62,000 nucleotides of DNA from Mesostigma viride. Taxonomy: Eukaryota > Streptophyta > Mesostigmatophyceae > Mesostigmatales > Mesostigmataceae. Both the position numbers and the translations under genes were made by a program. The stretch covers positions 2,926,109 to 2,988,108 of the forward strand of contig RPFO01000027.1 of the NCBI GenBank assembly GCA_009746045.1, given 5' to 3'. Shown one piece after another: positions 42,700 through 53,914 of this stretch (positions are counted from its first letter, which is position 1; each line of letters begins with the position of its first letter). The notes beneath the pieces were generated by a model. It was not told the origin of the DNA. It searched no databases and worked only from the letters and a program-made list of their open reading frames with translations.

Positions 42700-43041
42700 T
42701 ATTCCCTAGGCTGGGGTGGCTGGGGTGGCTGGGGTTGCAGGGGTCGCCTGTCAGGGCTTGTGGGCGACGTAGATGTCCGCCCCCTTCCAGTAGACCGGCT
42801 TCTGCCCCGCCGTCTGCCGAAGCTGGAGGTAGGTCGGCCATAACTCCCGTCGCCGTTGTTGCTGCGTCAAGGTCAAGTCGTCGTCCAGCGTGTAGGCGGT
42901 CCCCCCAAGCCGCTTGCGACACTTGAGGAACTCCATCTTATCCGCCATGGTGTCAAAGGTGAGGAGCAAGGGGGAGGAGCCGGCCTTACCCCGCGAGCGG
43001 GGAAGGCGGGTCACCCCCCGCGGCTTGCCCTTACCAGATAG
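42700..43041 (-). mobile_element. LINE ORF1 C-terminal fragment
   Basis: Minus strand 43041-42752 encodes GVTRLPRSRGKAGSSPLLLTF, MEFLKCRKRLGGTAYTLDDD, RRRELWPTYLQLRQ and KPVYWKGADIYVAHKP, close to the ORF1 end at 37673-38010. It adjoins the tail of the LINE at 41836 and, on the right, a LINE 3' UTR fragment. Confidence 0.75.
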
Positions 43042-43402
43042 CTTATACCATCCATTCCATCCCATGTTCCCCTCCCACCGAGGACTTATCAAAGAGACAA
43101 CCAGCGCAGGCCAGAAATCGGGAGAATCCGGACCATGGTAGCTCGAGCCTGCCGTTATCTTTTCCGCGTTTTCGAGTCGTTCAGGATGATGAAGATGAAT
43201 GGTGATGGAAATGTGTATCCTTGTGCATTGAAATTATGGCTGGCTTACGTGTGGAGCGACTAGATGACCTAGACGGTGGGGCCGGAAACAGCATGATTGA
43301 TCAGGGCGTGTGTTTCGAGCCTAACTGGCCGGGAGTGTCTAGTACTTATGCTCACGTGACGCAGTCACGTGTCTATTAATTAATTAATTAATTAATTAAT
43401 GT
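43036..43402 (+). mobile_element. LINE 3' UTR interrupted by a SINE-like insertion
   Basis: AGCTTATACCATCCATTCCATCC and CCCCTCCCACCGAGGACTTAT (43036-43089) continue at 43344 with ACTTATGCTCACGTGACGCA, the CACGTGACGCAGTCACGTG hairpin and an ATTAATTAATTAATTAATTA tail. Removing 43090-43349 restores the uninterrupted sequence seen at 36820-36900. Confidence 0.8.
43090..43343 (+). mobile_element. SINE-like element, copy 2, with 6-bp target duplication
   Basis: A 254-bp insertion flanked by ACTTAT at 43084-43089 and 43344-43349. The host sequence is a LINE 3' UTR. The element matches 39092-39345. B-box-like TTTCGAGTCGTTC lies near 43165. There is no obvious terminal inverted repeat and no A-rich or TAAT tail, so assignment to SINE rather than MITE is tentative. 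Confidence 0.75.
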
Positions 43403-43515
43403 CTCGAAGGCCATATGCCCCTTCTCAGGGATATGGTTGTCTCCTTGATATGTGCCACATGTACTCCCTACGGAGTCATGTTCCTATTTGATTAACTAAT
43501 TAATTAATTAATCGC
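43403..43515 (+). mobile_element. 3'UTR-B repeat 3' end
   Basis: AAGGCCATATGCCCCTTCTC, GTGCCACATGTACTCCCTACGGAGT and then TTAACTAATTAATTAATTAAT. ACTCC-CTAC-GGAGT is the terminal hairpin. Confidence 0.65.
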
Positions 43516-44676
43516 CAAAAATTGCTACACTGGCCGCCACATTTGGCGACCAACGCCACTAATCGAAACACTGTCTGTAAGTCCAGAATGCATATTGCAG
43601 AGTGCCGGTCACCGGATGAAATCAAACCAAATCAAACCAAATCGTTATAATCATATGATAATCCAAACCAAACCAAACCAAATCAAATCAAATCCAAATC
43701 CAATCTTATCTCAATCTTGTTCAAGCAGGCACACAAGATATATGATACAGAGAGAGCATTGCTCCGTTTCTGAGATAGCTGCCCCCCGCGGCGAAATAAA
43801 AAAAGAGAAGCGCAGCTACCGCTGTGGCATCTGTCTATGTACAAGTGGTGGGCAGTTACACATAAGGAACACGAAGGGGTGGCCCTGGGTCACCGAATAA
43901 AGTAACTAACAAAAAGCCAAGCAGAGGCTTGGGTTCTTCAAAACTGGACCACTCCTGACAACCCATGACAGGACGGCTGCCCTCGCGCCATGTGCCGTCC
44001 AGGCCTGGAGGCCACGTGGTAGCCTCTACCAAGGCCACAGATAGGTTTCATCCTGGCCTGCAGGGGAAGGACCAATCGCGGGTGCTTGGAAAAAAGGCAC
44101 ACTTGCTGGCAGTATAGGCAGCGGCCCTGTGGCATGAAAGTCACTGGCTGCTGGATCAAACTAGTACGCTGGGACGAAGCCAGTGGGGTAGATGGAACTG
44201 CGACCGCTAATGTACATCTCTGTTGAGGTCTTCGGCTGGAACCTGCAAAGGGGTTATCCCCCATTGCCCTTGTTGCCATGCCTTGGTGCCCTCAAGGCAG
44301 GAAAACGCGCGCAACGTCCCCGAATCACACCAAGCCATCAAAAGTAAACAAACCGGCGACACTCGGCTGGCGAGTTATGAACTGTACAGGGCGGGCGCGG
44401 CGGCCCTGTCTTTAGGGGCTGTCCGTTGCCACGCCTCACTCTTGCCAGGTGACAACTCTGGGCTCATCCAAGCAGCATGCCCATATTGACCGCGGCGAGT
44501 TCCCACATGTCTTATATATAGATGGCACCCTTGGAGGCTCTTCACAAAAATAGCTCTCCGTTGGCAGTCGGCAGCTTAGCTATACTCAGGCTGCCTTGCA
44601 AAGGGGTAAAATGCAGTAGGAATGCTGCGCGAGCTTTTTCCAGAAAACCATCATCCCGTCATCCAAAGGGCTCCTG
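43516..44676. other. 3' flank of the RRM gene; AAATC/AAACC-rich patch
   Basis: 43617-43700 is built of AAATC, AAACC and AATCC words. No gene was recognised between 43700 and 44676; the RRM gene's 3' UTR should lie at the right end. Confidence 0.45.
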
Positions 44677-45621
44677 TTAGCACACCGCAATCGCGATCGA
44701 GCGAGGGAAGGAAAAGCCGTTGCTGCCATCTGGCCCCTTGGGCTGGCGCGGGGGCGTGAAAGGGGGCACGCTCGACTTGCCCCCTGCGGCCGCGGATGCC
44801 ATAAATAACTTGGCGGGCCGCTGGGGGGGGCTGCCGGAGGGGCTCGTGGACCGCCAAGATGCAGATGGGCTCAGGGAGGAAGAAGACCCTGTGGGGGAAC
44901 CGAATTTGCCCCCTACCTTGACCCTCATGTTCATCCCTTCCAAGGTTGCCTCCGCCATCCGAATGGCCTCCAGGACGCGGCTGGACACCTCCGCGGGCAC
45001 CTCGCGAGATATCGGGCTGCCAGAGGACGACCGGGAGATCGCGATCGGGCAGGAGCCAGCTGTCTCGGCGGTCGCCGGCGCCCGGTTCTTCTCGTACGGC
45101 TCCACGGTCCAACACCGGCCGGCGACCTCGATTCCGTTGCAGGCGGAGACCATCAAGGCGGCCTCTTCGACGGTGGAGAACCGCAGGAAGGCAATGCCAC
45201 GGAAGCAGCCGGCGGCATCGTATGCATACGAGATGGAGTCCGGCGCGAAGCCGCGGGACAGCAATTCGCTTGCCATGCCGTCTTCGGAGAGGTTGTAAGA
45301 AACGTTCTTGATGACGACCGTGCGCTCATCCCGGGAGGCGAGCTTGGTCTTCGGCGCGATGGTTGGGATGCTCGCGTCCAATTCAAATTGCTTCGGAGCC
45401 GGAAGGTTGCTGACCTGGACTGCCGCCTTGGCCGGGAATCGGACGACATGCCCCAATGAATTCAGCTTGGCGTTGAAATTGTTGGCAGGCGCCGCAGGAA
45501 AAGCTGCTCTGCTTTGACCTCGAGCGAAACCAGAGAGGCTGGCAGACAGGCGCGCGGTGGTATCATCTCCAGCGACCGTTGAGGAGGAGCGGAGTACCCT
45601 GCGCAGCGCCATGCCAGGCAA
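44677..45621 (-). CDS. Single-RRM RNA-binding protein, intronless
   Basis: Predicted to bind single-stranded RNA; target unknown. The 314-aa frame is uninterrupted. Residues 1-35 are rich in Arg, Ser and Ala (MALRRVLRSSSTVAG), fitting a mitochondrial or plastid targeting peptide. One RNA-recognition motif spans about residues 100-178, with RNP2 VVIKNV (102-107) and RNP1 RGIAFLRF (141-148), carrying the aromatic position of the consensus. The C-terminal third (after about 190) is Ser/Pro-rich and probably disordered (SSSSLSPSAS). The start chosen is the first Met; Met4 is equally possible. GC content is higher than the flanks, and no splice-border duplications are present, in contrast to the two long genes. 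It could also be a splicing- or organelle-RNA factor; the domain alone does not decide. Confidence 0.82.
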   Translation of the reverse strand: MPGMALRRVLRSSSTVAGDDTTARLSASLSGFARGQSRAAFPAAPANNFNAKLNSLGHVVRFPAKAAVQVSNLPAPKQFELDASIPTIAPKTKLASRDERTVVIKNVSYNLSEDGMASELLSRGFAPDSISYAYDAAGCFRGIAFLRFSTVEEAALMVSACNGIEVAGRCWTVEPYEKNRAPATAETAGSCPIAISRSSSGSPISREVPAEVSSRVLEAIRMAEATLEGMNMRVKVGGKFGSPTGSSSSLSPSASWRSTSPSGSPPQRPAKLFMASAAAGGKSSVPPFTPPRQPKGPDGSNGFSFPRSIAIAVC

Positions 45622-46455
45622 ACTGTGTTTCTTAGCGAATTGGGCGCCTTCCGCACGAAAGGTGAGAATTAGTGCAAATTGAGCGATGAAATGGCGCGCA
45701 GAGGATTTTGTTTGAATGGAATTCGTGTGCTTTGTTGAGTGGCAAGCGAGAATGCCAAGAGGCGTTTGCAGTGGAGGCGCATGCGCCCTTGCGTCTTTTC
45801 ACTCGGCGAATTTCTTTTGAAATATTAATGGCGCGCGCACAGCCTGGAAAAGTTGTCAGCTGAGCGTGTCGGCAAAGAGCGTCGGCGGGGATCTGCATTG
45901 CCGTATGACGACACATCAAGTACTGCCCAATGCGTGGAGAATGTTAAACCCTACAGTTGCGGACTCATGGCCGTTGCTGTTGCAACGCCAGCGGGAAGCT
46001 GAACAGGATCCAGTTGTCAAAGTGCCGCTCATTTGGAGATCCACCTCAGGGATTTGGCGCTTGGTGATGAGACGACTTTCTTCCCGCCCGCTGCAAAGCG
46101 AGAGGCGGAAAAAAGGACCCGCCACGTCGGAATCTTCCCGCCATTTAGGAAATGTCACCTTTGCCACGTCGGCATCTTCCCGCCTCGCTTAAACCACGAG
46201 ATGGTGAGCGCGCCAACGGCTATATGCCAACGTGGCAATGGACAGCGTGGACAAAGGGTTCCAGGGGTGTTCCACGTGCCAAACCCCTGCAGGCTTAGTA
46301 CTGCCCCCGGGATATGCTTTGAGTGAGCAATCGCCGTCCTGACAAAGATGCTCTGGACACTGAAGCTGATGACATCTGCGAGCGGCAACGGCACACCGTG
46401 CAATTCAGTTCAGTTCATTTGTATCCCACGCCCGTGCAATTGTTGTTGTTGTTGT
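45622..46455. other. 5' flank of the RRM gene
   Basis: Presumed promoter and 5' UTR. CCACGTCGG(A/C)ATCTTCCCGCC occurs twice (46121-46141 and 46161-46182). No second gene was recognised. Confidence 0.4.
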
Positions 46456-47076
46456 TGTGTCCCACGCCGCACATGGGCAGCAGAGAATCTATAGGGGCCC
46501 GTGCAATTAAGGAACATTGCGGACCAGGATAAGCCCAGCCCACTTGAGATCTTTCATGACCTCATGGGCAAAAACAGGATCTTTACCCACATGCCCAATG
46601 ACAACCCATTAGAAGTCCAGTGGCTTCCGTGGTCTAGTAAGGCTCCGTTTTAGCCACTGACATCGTGATACCCTAGGCTTAGCAGGGATTACCTACTGGC
46701 TATATTTGGAATAAACGTACACCTATTTACCTGGAATTAAGGAACATTGAACTTGAACTCTTCCGCAGTTCCGCTCACAAGATGCATGCAGATTTGCAGA
46801 ATTGCTCGAATCTACGAACGCCGCGCCGCGCGCCAATATACGAAGGCAAAATGAAAAAAGTTAAAACGTTAGCCGGCCCAGAATTTCTTTTGGAGATCCT
46901 CTGACCTCTCGTCCCGCTCTTCAGTATCTTGCGTTGAGCCTACTCGTACTAGTTGATGTAGAGTATCTTGCGTTGACCCGGAGTTGAGCTGTTGTTGTTG
47001 AGTTTATTCCCGCGCCGGCCCACCGACAGGGTACTGACTGAATAGAGTCTGCTGCCCATGTGCGGCGTGGGATTCA
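46456..47076. mobile_element. Possible MITE bounded by inverted repeats of about 30 bp
   Basis: GTCCCACGCCGCACATGGGC then AGCAGAGAATCTATA (46459-46493) is inverted, with few changes, at 47043-47072 (CTGCTGCCCATGTGCGGCGTG). GTTGTTGTTG runs lie just outside the left repeat and inside the right one. A direct repeat GAGTATCTTGCGTTGA is near 46925/46962. No clear target duplication was found. Confidence 0.4.
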
Positions 47077-48160
47077 ACAAACTGACTGCAAACTGCAGCC
47101 CAGATTCCACAGGCGACTTCCGCCACATCAATCCGACGCCGCCAAAGTGCCCGCGATTCCAGGGCGAAACTACACTAATGCTGCGCGCGGGAGATTTTGA
47201 TGTGCAAATAATCAAAATTGCATTGCGAAGGCCATGGTTGCGTGAAAATTTAATGTGCACGGATTATGCAGCCATCTGTACCGGAAATTGCTTGTTCGAT
47301 CGGCATTGACGTAAGGAATTTTATTATTGAAAAAGAACGTGCGGAAACAGTTAGTCTTTTTTTCTTTTTTCTTTTTCTTTTTTTTTTTGGGGGGGGGCGG
47401 GGGGTGCGAGGGCAAACACGCAGCAGTGGCCAGCTAGTTTCGCAATTCGCACGCCGCGCGCAGCTACCCGTGCGTCTTCAAGGTAACCGCTAGCGCAGAT
47501 TAGACGCCACTGGCCGGGCTCCACACTTTTCAACGATCCCTAATATCATTTCGAAGAAACCCAGCACAGGGATTCCCTCTATTTTGCTTTTCCATGTTGC
47601 ACGCAGTTTTCGCGAAAAAGTCATATTAATAGGAGCCCTGACAGGGGCAACAATGCATGTCGTGGATTTAATCGCTTTTACGTCATTTCTTGCAGCATCA
47701 TGACTTCTCTTGGGCGGAGCAACGTTGTTCGGTGCCTAAGCTGCGGGCGGGGCTCGCTGCCGACGTCTTAGGTGTGCCCGGGGTGCGGGAGAACCAACCT
47801 CTACTGGTTTCTATCGTCATTAACCGGCGTATTCGAGTGGTTTAAGCGTCCGGCGACGGGCGAAAAGAACTCTTTAATACCATGACGCCGTGGCATGAGG
47901 AGGCACTCCGAGAAGGACTGGGGCGGGCTGGCAAAATAACACGCGACAGTGCCCGCACACCCCGCCGGCGCACCCCGGCGTACAAGACAAAGCGCACCGC
48001 TCCCCTCCTGGGCCCATCGCTGCCGTCGCCGGGCGGCACGTTGGGGAGGCGGCTCCTTCTCCCTTTGGTGCCGGTTGCATCATTTTGACCCCGTGACTTT
48101 CCCAACAAAGGCATGTTCATGAATGAGTGGATGCATGCATGAATGAACGGATGTATGAAT
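47077..48160. other. No gene recognised
   Basis: Contains a T-run/G-run at 47357-47404. A 68-codon Arg-rich frame at 47882-48088 (plus) has no recognisable domain and a longer antisense shadow; I do not call it. Confidence 0.4.
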
Positions 48161-48164
48161 GATG

Positions 48165-48440
<276 letters not shown>

Positions 48441-48517
48441 GGGTGGCCGGGCGCGTGAATTGGGTGGGTGTGGGTATAATACCTACTGCACCCATTTGGT
48501 GCATGTGTGTGGTTGGA

Positions 48518-48790
48518 TGGTCGGTCGGTCGGTCGGTCGGTCGGTCGGTCGGTCGGTCGGTCGGTCGGTCGGTCGGTCGGTCGGTCGGTCGGTCGGTCGG
48601 TCGGTCGGTCGGTCGGTCGGTCGGTCGGTCGGTCGGTCGGTCGGTCGGTCGGTCGGTCGGTCGGTCGGTCGGTCGGTCGGTCGGTCGGTCGGTCGGTCGG
48701 TCGGTTGGTCGGTCGGTCGGTCGGTCGATCGGTCGGTCGGTCGGTCAGTCGGTGGGTTGGGTGGGTGGGTGGGTGGGTGGGTGGGTGGGT
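48518..48790. repeat. (GGTC)n array ending in (GGGT)n
   Basis: About 58 GGTC units with rare substitutions near the right end (GGTT, GATC, AGTC), followed by eight GGGT units. Confidence 0.97.
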
Positions 48791-49149
48791 AAGGTTTTCT
48801 ATTATATATTATTATTAGCCAAACACGGTATCCTCTTAATGTACTGCTGTATGTTGAGCTTGTATCATGATGTTGTTAGAACCTTATATAACGAAAACTG
48901 GAATGAGTGACATGCAACTATGTGATAAAACCCTTGAAAAACAATCAGGATTTGCATTTTTTGTGCTATGTTTGCTAGTATCTGTCACCTATTTGCCATG
49001 CAAAAAAGTCTGAACTTCTTGTGGGCAGTTTACACTAGATGTTTATAGGAGCTGTGCAATGTTCTAGACTTAGCGGAGTTCGTTTAGAGTCATATATCCA
49101 TGCACTCATGTGTTGAAACCCTGCGTGCACCCATGTGTTGAAACTATTT
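48791..49149. other. AT-richer stretch, no feature recognised
   Basis: No exon, repeat array or LINE segment recognised; CATGTGTTGAAAC is repeated at 49108 and 49132. Confidence 0.4.
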
Positions 49150-49337
49150 TCACCAAAACTGCCTATTTTTCGTTGACTTCATCAAGGCTTTTGATTCTGT
49201 CCTCTGGGCTGCGCTCTATGGGCTGTCCTTGCTCGCGCTCGCGCCCCCACTCCCCTGATTACTGTCCTCCGCTGCCACTCTGTATGCATATGAGGGGTCG
49301 GCCACCTCGGTGCGCTCTCAAAAGAGGTTAGGCTTTG
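49150..49337 (+). mobile_element. LINE reverse-transcriptase fragment (block 3)
   Basis: Plus strand reads FVDFIKAFDSVLWAALYG and, after a frame change, YEGSATSVR, the same order as in the LINEs at 41055 and 58633. Truncated on both sides. Confidence 0.65.
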
Positions 49338-49339
49338 AT

Positions 49340-49505
49340 TTAAGAACATAACTCCGTTGGGAGTATACGGAACACATGGCCCTGAGAAGGGGGTCTATGG
49401 TTTTTAATACATTCTGGGCTACAACCTGCAGGTGGGGGATGTAAACAGCCACCTACTCTGGGTGCACAAGGTGCACCTGCACCGCCATGTATTCCAGCAG
49501 CTAAG
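49340..49505 (-). mobile_element. 3'UTR-B repeat copy
   Basis: ACTCCGTTGGGAGT hairpin near 49350, then the family blocks ending at GGTGCACCTGCACCGCCATG. Confidence 0.65.
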
Positions 49506-49539
49506 GTGCGGACATGGGGACGAAGATGAATCATTATAG

Positions 49540-50795
49540 ACGAAAAATTAAATTAAAATTAAATTAAATTATAACATGCCTCCGTTGGGAGATCATGTAC
49601 CACATATTCCATGATGGATGGGGTGGAGGAAGCCGCGTGATCGAACTTTCCTAACTCTAAGCAATCTAGAAAATCCTAACTACACTACTCATCAAAACGC
49701 CTCCTCCGCTTGGGGGGAGGGGGCTTGCCCACAGCCTGGGTCGGGCGTGTGCGCCTTGACAATCTTCTTCCACCGCGTCTTGTCCTGCATGGCAGTCCAA
49801 AGACGGGAGAGAGAGTGGATGCGGTGCTCAAACTGGGCTGGGACCACTAGGTCGTCCAGCAACATCTGGATGTAGTTCGTGACAGGTTTCCCTACCCTTT
49901 TGGGAATGCCCTCGGGGCCAGGCCAGGTCAGAATGTGTCGCCCTGGCTGGCCAAGCCGCTGGGGGGCGGCCAGGCCCAGGGCGGTGTCGACCTGGCTGGC
50001 CGTGCGAGCAAGGTGTCCTACAAATGCTATCCTACGCTGCCTAATCTCGTCCGAAATACGAGGCATGCCATGATACAAAGACTCGGATGACGGACGCTCG
50101 GAAAACCCTACGTTAAAGACCTGTCGAAGCATCCTGTAAACCGTGCCGTCTAGCCTAGCTGCCAGTTTGGGTGGGATGGTCCACGCCTCGGCGCCATACG
50201 TGAGCACCGTGAGGACGAGGACCTTGAAGAGCATGCGCTTGCGGTGCTCGCCCAGGCCCTTCGAGCACCAGTATGGTGTGAGCGAACGGAGCTTGGCCCA
50301 GGCAAGGCCGATGCGTGTGTCCACATCGTCGGCAGTGTCAGGAAGCCAACTCCCCAACAGCTTGAAGCGGTCGCGGAACGGGACCTCCGTCCCGTCGAGC
50401 AGGCGCGGCAGCGGTGGTGTACTGGAGGCCCCAATCACCATCGCCTCAGTTTTGACACTAATCTCCAACCCCACCGCCCGCGCCTCCAGGCCCAGACAGT
50501 CCAGCCAGGTCTGAATGTGCTCGGGGCTCTCGATGAGGGTGGTGTCATCCGCATAAATCAGGTCGGCAATGCGGTAACCAGGTCTAACCCCGCCGTGCTC
50601 TTTCACGTTAAGGATGTCCAAGCCTGGCTCGAACCCCTTAAGAGCAGTAAAGCGCGCACGTGCCCGGCGCATGACGTGATCCACGACAATAAAGAACAGG
50701 TATGGGGACAGGACACAACCTTGCCACACCCCGTGGTGAAGGGGGAATGGTGGAGTGGTGCCTTCCGCAGTCCGCACTACTGACTGTGAGCCCTC
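49540..50795 (-). mobile_element. LINE with intact YADD reverse-transcriptase segment, 5'-truncated
   Basis: The 361-codon frame 50777-49692 reads VWQGCVLSPYLFFIVVDHVM (RT block 4), LIYADDTTLIES (block 5 with both catalytic Asp), VDTRIGLAWAKL, VLTVLTYGAEAWTI, MLRQVFNVGFSE and VGHLARTASQVDT, ending with LWTAMQDKTRWKKIVKAHTPD and a stop. The upstream finger/palm blocks and any endonuclease are absent; the element breaks off at about 50795 in the YEGS motif against the tail of the next LINE. The 3' UTR is short, with CCTCCGTTGGGAG (49578-49590) and an AAATTAAATT-type tail. It belongs to the same superfamily as 39660 but is clearly a different family. Confidence 0.87.
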
Positions 50796-50796
50796 A

Positions 50797-51521
50797 TAAG
50801 TAAGTAAGTAAGTACTTGCGTGTCATGCGCAAAGGCATGCCACGGAGTACTATGCTAATCTCATTAGAAAAATAATTACACAAAAGTTTAAACAAATATC
50901 GTCTGCATCATCCCCCAACCGTTAAGCACTAGATGGGGATGTAATCCTCATCCGAGCTGTCCTCTACTGTAATGGCAGACGAGGCGGTAGTGCATAGCGG
51001 CTATCCTCAGGACCAATAACCTCCACCTGCGAACTTCTACCCTGGCTAGCAACGGGCCGCGGGGCCCGTGGGGAGAAAACAGGCAGGAGCATACCCCTCG
51101 GGGAGGTGCTTATCGCAGATGGCAGCCCATTTCTCCTTGTCAATCATGCGGGCGCGGAGTACGGATAGTCCCAGAAGCCCTGCATCTTCAAGCAGTTGTG
51201 TCACATAGGTCCGGGTCGGGCCGCGCCGGAGCCCGGCGCGCGCAAGTTTGCCAGTGGGTTGCGATGGGATGAGGGGACCCTGCCATAGGAGGAGGTGTCT
51301 ACCTGGTTGGCCCGTCTTAAGCCCCCCGGCAGGGCCCACATCGGTATTCACCTGGTCTGTGCGGGCAAGATGGCCGGCAAAGAGGAGGCGGCGGTGTCGG
51401 ATGGTATGGGTGACAAGAGGGAGCTCGCAGTAGAGCTCGGCCCGGCCGGGTGCGGCGTTCTTGGTAGCGGACGCCGAGGATATGACGGAGCATTCGAGTG
51501 ACAGTGCCGTCAAGCTGCTGG
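50797..51521 (-). mobile_element. LINE 3' part, target of the LTR retrotransposon
   Basis: The minus strand reads LSQQLDGTVTRMLRHILGVR, then (other frame) LPLVTHTIRHRRLLFAGHLARTDQVNTD, LLGLSVLRARMIDKEKWAAI and a 3' UTR ending in a CTTA-type tail (AAGTAAGTAAGTAAG on the plus strand, 50798-50813). The upstream half of the same copy resumes at 58330 beyond the LTR element, in frame order (WTLDQALS-QQLDGT). Confidence 0.8.
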
Positions 51522-51526
51522 CTCAG
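51522..51526. other. Target-site duplication, left
   Basis: CTCAG, matching 58325-58329. Confidence 0.85.
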
Positions 51527-52220
51527 TTTTACATCCCGGCTGACTGCCGGCTGCGAAAGATCTACACCTGATTCATAATAGACCATTATGAACGGTGGTC
51601 GCTATATTAATCTACGCAATCCACACCGTGACTAGTGAGGACGATAACTAATCTAACATAATTAACCTGGAGCAGTTGACCCTGCCCGGTTCAAGCCCGA
51701 GGTGTTGCAACCTCGTGGGAAGCTGGGCGAAATGCCTCCCGAGGTACATGTAGCATTTACGACAGGAATTCAGGACCATGCATTTCCTAAACCCGCGGGC
51801 GTGACCCAGCCGGAAAGAGAAAGAGATTAACTCAATTCATTTCATTCATTCCGGGGGTGACAATGGTGAACGTTCCCACACACTATTAACCTTGGCGGCT
51901 CACAGCGTTGCCAAGCAGTGCCAAGCAGCACTGCTTGGACGCATGGTCAACCGAGATCTCTAGGGCGCTACGGTTCACACGAATTGACCGTACGACCCAA
52001 AACGAATTATACTAGGTCCACGCACATTGACATGCTGCGCACCTACAGATAAACCAAAGTACCGAAAGTACTACAAAACCACTGAATAGCAAGTACAACG
52101 CCGTATGAACCGGCTGTACAAATAGTCCTAAATAGTCGAACACTAAGACTTCGCCTATTTCACATTGTTGCGCCGAACTGTCCACTAAAGGAACCTAATT
52201 AAATAGGCTTGGACGCAACA
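51527..52220 (-). repeat. 3' long terminal repeat
   Basis: Reads TGTTGCGTCC ... GGATGTAAAA on the minus strand. It begins with the usual TG, but the other end is AA rather than CA. Contains a TGCCAAGCAGTGCCAAGCAG direct repeat and a nearby GCTTGG inverted arm. Confidence 0.9.
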
Positions 52221-52236
52221 CTCCTCCCCCCTCTCT
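52221..52236 (-). other. Polypurine tract
   Basis: Sixteen purines on the minus strand, AGAGAGGGGGGAGGAG, abutting the 3' LTR; the expected plus-strand priming site. Confidence 0.85.
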
Positions 52237-52839
52237 GGGGAGAGGTCGGCTACCCCGCTAGCCCAACGACAACCACGCCCAGAACATGCTAGACTCCGTA
52301 TACGCATGGTGCAACCCATGAGTGACCTATGGTCCCGATGGGGCAGGGACCAGCTTGCACGACTAAGCTGGTCCATCGGGCAAGCCCAACTCAGATCCCG
52401 TCCATTGGCCGCGCGGCACGCAGAAGAAGGATGCATGCCCAAAGGACAGAAGCGAGGGGCCAAGACACAGGGCAGTGAGCCAAGGTCTCCACGATCACCA
52501 CAAGTTTAGCCACGGACATACGTGAATCGTAACACATCCAAAGTGAGGATAGTCAATACAGGCATCGACACGACCACCACTGTAACTGCACGAGGTGATA
52601 CATCACACGCAGGTGGCTCAACCTCCAAATTCTCATCACAAGAGCCAATAAAGGCCATGCTACAATAAAGTAGCCAAAAGTCGCCAAAGATCACCGAGTG
52701 TCGCCAAATGTCACCGAATGTCGCCAAATGTCACCAAATGTCACCAACTCAACGACGTCCCAAATAGAACAGTCTACCAATGGCAAGCAAGGTGCCAAAA
52801 GCTCCAACCCGATAAGACAATGTGGTGAAGAACACAATG

Positions 52840-53110
52840 TTAACTGTCATGTGACCATGACCAATCGCACGCCCGTACTATCGCCACACGCGGCAATAGG
52901 GAGGTCCACCCAGACCCCTGAGGGGGAACCTGGACAGGAGCCAAAGGTCGGTGGGAGGAGCTGGAAAGCCCCGCCACGAGGGGACCTGACGGCCCCGGTG
53001 CGATCCCTGGACGGGCACTGGAAAGCCCCGTCATTGGGGGACCTGACGGCCCTAAAACCCCGGAATTACCACCCGCAACGGTCACAGTACCCACCGGTAA
53101 CGTCGCGCTG
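52840..53110. repeat. Internal repeat of the LTR element
   Basis: CTGGAAAGCCCCG(C/T)CA, then GGGGACCTGACGGCCC, occurs twice about 57 bp apart (52970-53000 and 53020-53052), with a partial third trace upstream. Confidence 0.7.
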
Positions 53111-53914
53111 GTGACTGCCCCGCCCGGCCCTTAAGGCGCGACCTGATTGGGTCCTGCACTGGAAGGTGCAGAAGCCCCAAGTCCCGCCGCCGCTTGGGGA
53201 GTCAACATCCGCTCCATCACCTTCTGGAGTACCGCTTCCATCGTGGTGGACAACCGCGCCTAAAAAAAAACTCTGCCCGTGCAACCATCTGTTTCTCCAA
53301 ACCTAAACGCAGCGCCTGCAGCTGGGAGAAAACCCGCTGCTCGACCTCCACCGCGGACTGCGAAGAGAGGTCGGACGCCTTGTTAATGCCGGAAACCATG
53401 TTGTCCAACAAATGACTCGCCGATGCGTCCATCGACTCGCCGATGTGGCCACTGTGTCTCCTTGTCCTTGTCGCCCGTCGCCACTATACCTGAGGGGCAT
53501 AGCGCGGGCTCCATGTACGGTGGCTTACCACCGTTGCACAAATATACGCTTGCGACGGAAGTCGCGTGTGATACTTCGCCCGACGGCCGCCCTAGCGCTG
53601 ACTGCCGCCACTGCGCCGACGTCGCGCAGATGTCGCAACTTGAGGCGCGATCATAGCTCGAACTGCGCGCACCGTATCCCGCGCTCTTGTCGCCGCCGTA
53701 CGTAACCCTTATGAAATCGGTGTCCCTCGCCACCTCGTATGACTACAAGGGGGACTCCGCGCCGAATGAACTAACGCCGAGGTCCAACCCCTCCTGAAGA
53801 GCGGGGTCCTGAAGAGCAGATAGCTCCTCCTTGCGGACCTGCGGCTGGTATTGGTGTGGTGGGGAAGAGACAAGTGTGCATGACTGCGCACATCCATCGC
53901 ACGAAAGAGATGAG

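Noticed and set aside
47882-48088. 68-codon Arg-rich ORF
   Set aside because: No domain, no splice support, and the opposite strand is open over a longer stretch.
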